From the NCBI RefSeq assembly GCF_019038435.1, contig NZ_JAGPOX010000114.1, forward strand, positions 1 to 32,173: a stretch of DNA of 32,173 bases, written 5' to 3'. Position 1 is the stretch's first letter. Every line of letters starts with the position of its first letter. This stretch comes from Nocardia alni. GTDB taxonomy: Bacteria > Actinomycetota > Actinomycetes > Mycobacteriales > Mycobacteriaceae. Position numbers and translations under genes: made by a program. Shown here one piece after another: positions 30,516 to 32,173 of the stretch. The notes under the pieces were generated by a model that saw only the letters and a list, made by a program, of their open reading frames with translations, was not told where the DNA came from and did not search any database.

Positions 30516-32173
30516 ATGGATTCGCTGATCATGTCCGCCCGCGACCTCGAGTTCCTGTTGTACGACTGGCTGAATGTCGCGCGGCTGACCGAGCGCGAAC
30601 GCTACCGGGAGCACTCCCGGGAGACCTTCGATCAGGTGCTCGAGCTGTCCGCCGAGCTCGCGGCGAAGTATTTCGCCCCGCACAACCGCGCGGGCGATCT
30701 GCAGGAGCCGACCTTCGACGGCGAGAAGGTGCATATCCTGCCCGAGGTCAAGCGCGCGCTGGACGCCTTCACCGAGGCGGGGCTGATCGGGGCGGCCATG
30801 GATGAGCGCGTCGGCGGCATGCAGCTGCCGCATACTGTGTTCACCGCCTGCATGGCCTGGTTCTACGCGGCCAACGCCGGTACCACCAGCTATCCGCTGC
30901 TCACCATGGGCAATGCGAATCTGCTCGCGGCGCACGCCTCCGACGAGCAGATCGACCGGTTCGTCCTGCCGATGGTGCAGGGCCGCTATTTCGGCACGAT
31001 GGCCCTGTCCGAACCCCAGGCGGGCTCGAACCTGGCCGACATCACCACTCGGGCCGAACCCCAGCAGGACGGTGCCTATCGCCTGTTCGGCCGCAAGATG
31101 TGGATCTCCGGCGGCGATCACGAACTCTCGGAGAACATCGTCCACCTGGTGCTGGCCAAGATCCCCGGCGGGCCGTCGGGCACCCGCGGTATCTCGCTGT
31201 TCATCGTGCCGAAATATCTTCCGGCCGAGGATGGTTCGCTCGGCGAGCACAACGACGTCGTGCTGGCCGGGATCAACCACAAGATGGGCTGGCGCGGCAC
31301 GGTCAACACCGCTCCGGTGTTCGGCGACGGTGCGTTCACCCCCGGCGGGCGGCCGGGCGCGATCGGCTATCTCGTGGGCCGTGAGCACCGCGGCCTGTCC
31401 TATATGTTCCACATGATGAACGAGGCCCGCCTCGGCATCGGCCTGGCGGCGACGGCTCTGGGCTACACCGGCTACCTCAAGGCCCTGGACTACGCACGGG
31501 GCCGCCCGCAGGGCCGCCCGAACGGAGTCAAAGACGGCCCGCAGGTGCCGATCGTCGAGCACCCCGACGTACGCCGCATGCTGCTGGCGCAGAAGTCCTA
31601 CACCGAGGGCGCGCTCGCGCTGCAGCTGTACTGCGCCACCCTCATCGACGACCAGCGCAGCGCCACAACCGATTCCGAGCGCACCCGCGCCGAAACCCTG
31701 CTGCGCGTGCTGACCCCCATCGCCAAGAGCTGGCCCAGCCAGTGGTGCCTGGCCGCCAACGACCTGGCCATCCAGGTCCACGGCGGCGCGGGCTACACCC
31801 GCGACTACGACGTCGAACAGCACTACCGCGACAACCGCCTCAACCCCATCCACGAGGGCACCCACGGCATCCAGAGCCTAGACCTGCTGGGTCGCGCGGT
31901 CACCACCGACAACGGCTCGGCCCTGTCCCTGCTCCTGGACACGATCGCCGACACCATCACCACTGCCCGCTCCACCGGCGACCCCGAACTGGGCGATTTC
32001 GCCGATGCCCTGGCCCACGCCACCCAGCGCATCGCCACCAGCACCGCCCTGCTCTGGAAGGATGCCAACCCCGAACTGGCCCTGGCCAATTCATCGGCCT
32101 ACCTGGAAGCCGTCGGCCACACGGTCCTGGCCTGGATCTGGCTGGAACAGTCCGTCGCCGCCCACCCCCACAC
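30516..32173 (+). CDS. Acyl-CoA dehydrogenase with C-terminal extension, 3' end outside window
   Basis: This flavoprotein of the acyl-CoA dehydrogenase family catalyses alpha,beta-dehydrogenation of an acyl-CoA. About 552 residues are present and the frame is open at the right edge. It has an N-terminal extension (SARDLEFLLYDWLNVARLTE), the FAD/substrate motif TMALSEPQAGSNLADITTRA near 162-181, KMWISGGDHELSENIVHLVLA, and the catalytic base in NPIHEGTHGIQSLDLLGR near 444-461. A further helical C-terminal domain follows. This longer layout is that of FadE5 or DmdC-like dehydrogenases (about 600 residues). ATG 30516 has AAGG nine bases upstream; ATG 30531 is an alternative. It lies 118 bases after the TetR gene and may be transcribed separately. 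Substrate unknown. Confidence 0.9.
   Translation, partial: MDSLIMSARDLEFLLYDWLNVARLTERERYREHSRETFDQVLELSAELAAKYFAPHNRAGDLQEPTFDGEKVHILPEVKRALDAFTEAGLIGAAMDERVGGMQLPHTVFTACMAWFYAANAGTTSYPLLTMGNANLLAAHASDEQIDRFVLPMVQGRYFGTMALSEPQAGSNLADITTRAEPQQDGAYRLFGRKMWISGGDHELSENIVHLVLAKIPGGPSGTRGISLFIVPKYLPAEDGSLGEHNDVVLAGINHKMGWRGTVNTAPVFGDGAFTPGGRPGAIGYLVGREHRGLSYMFHMMNEARLGIGLAATALGYTGYLKALDYARGRPQGRPNGVKDGPQVPIVEHPDVRRMLLAQKSYTEGALALQLYCATLIDDQRSATTDSERTRAETLLRVLTPIAKSWPSQWCLAANDLAIQVHGGAGYTRDYDVEQHYRDNRLNPIHEGTHGIQSLDLLGRAVTTDNGSALSLLLDTIADTITTARSTGDPELGDFADALAHATQRIATSTALLWKDANPELALANSSAYLEAVGHTVLAWIWLEQSVAAHPH

Noticed and set aside
1..32173. tRNA, rRNA, insertion sequences and prophage genes.
   Set aside because: No cloverleaf-like sequence, transposase motif or phage structural protein was recognised in any of the gaps or frames.

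Overview
The window is high-GC actinobacterial DNA, most likely from Nocardia or a close relative in the Mycobacteriales. The evidence is the gene content: an FprB-type ferredoxin/ferredoxin-NADP reductase fusion, a GlnX/GlnH sensor pair, a CYP130-like P450 with its TetR partner, WXG100-type substrates of type VII secretion, and many starts that look leaderless. The first 85 bases are not genomic. A near-exact Tn5/Nextera mosaic end sits at 67-85, so the true sequence begins at 86 and cuts off a quinone oxidoreductase gene. The right edge cuts off an acyl-CoA dehydrogenase.

Layout, left part. A partial MDR oxidoreductase (86-905, -) is divergent from a two-gene type VII secretion unit: an EspC-like protein and a WXG100 domain fused to a lytic transglycosylase (1036-2477, +). 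Then come a MerR regulator with a recognisable MerR-type promoter (2493-2972, -), a 66-residue membrane protein (3287-3487, +), a SixA-type phosphatase (3514-4005, -), fprB with a structured leader (4255-5922, +), a strong bidirectional terminator, an acyl-ACP thioesterase (6010-6783, -), an M20 amidohydrolase (7072-8343, +) and an exported NlpC/P60 peptidase (8351-9229, -).

Middle part. A plasmid-type ParA/ParB-like pair (9519-11170, -) lies between a 17-bp-stem terminator and a perfect 16-bp palindrome. A TetR repressor and a SnoaL-like protein diverge around two 24-bp operators. An EamA exporter (12517-13413, +) is preceded by what looks like an attenuation leader: a leaderless 13-codon ORF with three consecutive Pro codons, and an RNA segment that can pair with two identical partners. 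A nitrogen-scavenging block follows: a CodA-related amidohydrolase and a DUF1097 membrane protein on the minus strand, divergent from an acetamidase/formamidase and an amidase on the plus strand, with a GntR-type dyad between them.

Right part. A three-gene operon carries four tandem YbjQ/UPF0145-like domains (17844-19984, -), followed by an APC amino-acid permease (20081-21577, -). A tightly overlapping six-gene operon (28422 down to 21864) encodes GlnX, GlnH, a helical protein, a zinc-ribbon PP2C phosphatase, a VWA protein and a zinc-ribbon FHA protein. This is the amino-acid sensor half of the mycobacterial GlnX-GlnH-PknG-GarA pathway joined to phosphatase and FHA components, with no kinase gene in the window. 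Divergent from it is cyp130 with its TetR, then the truncated acyl-CoA dehydrogenase.

No rRNA, tRNA, CRISPR array, insertion sequence or prophage structural gene was recognised. The best candidates for something undescribed are the EamA leader, the kinase-less GlnXH/PP2C/VWA/FHA operon, the four-domain YbjQ operon and the orphan partition pair with its palindrome.
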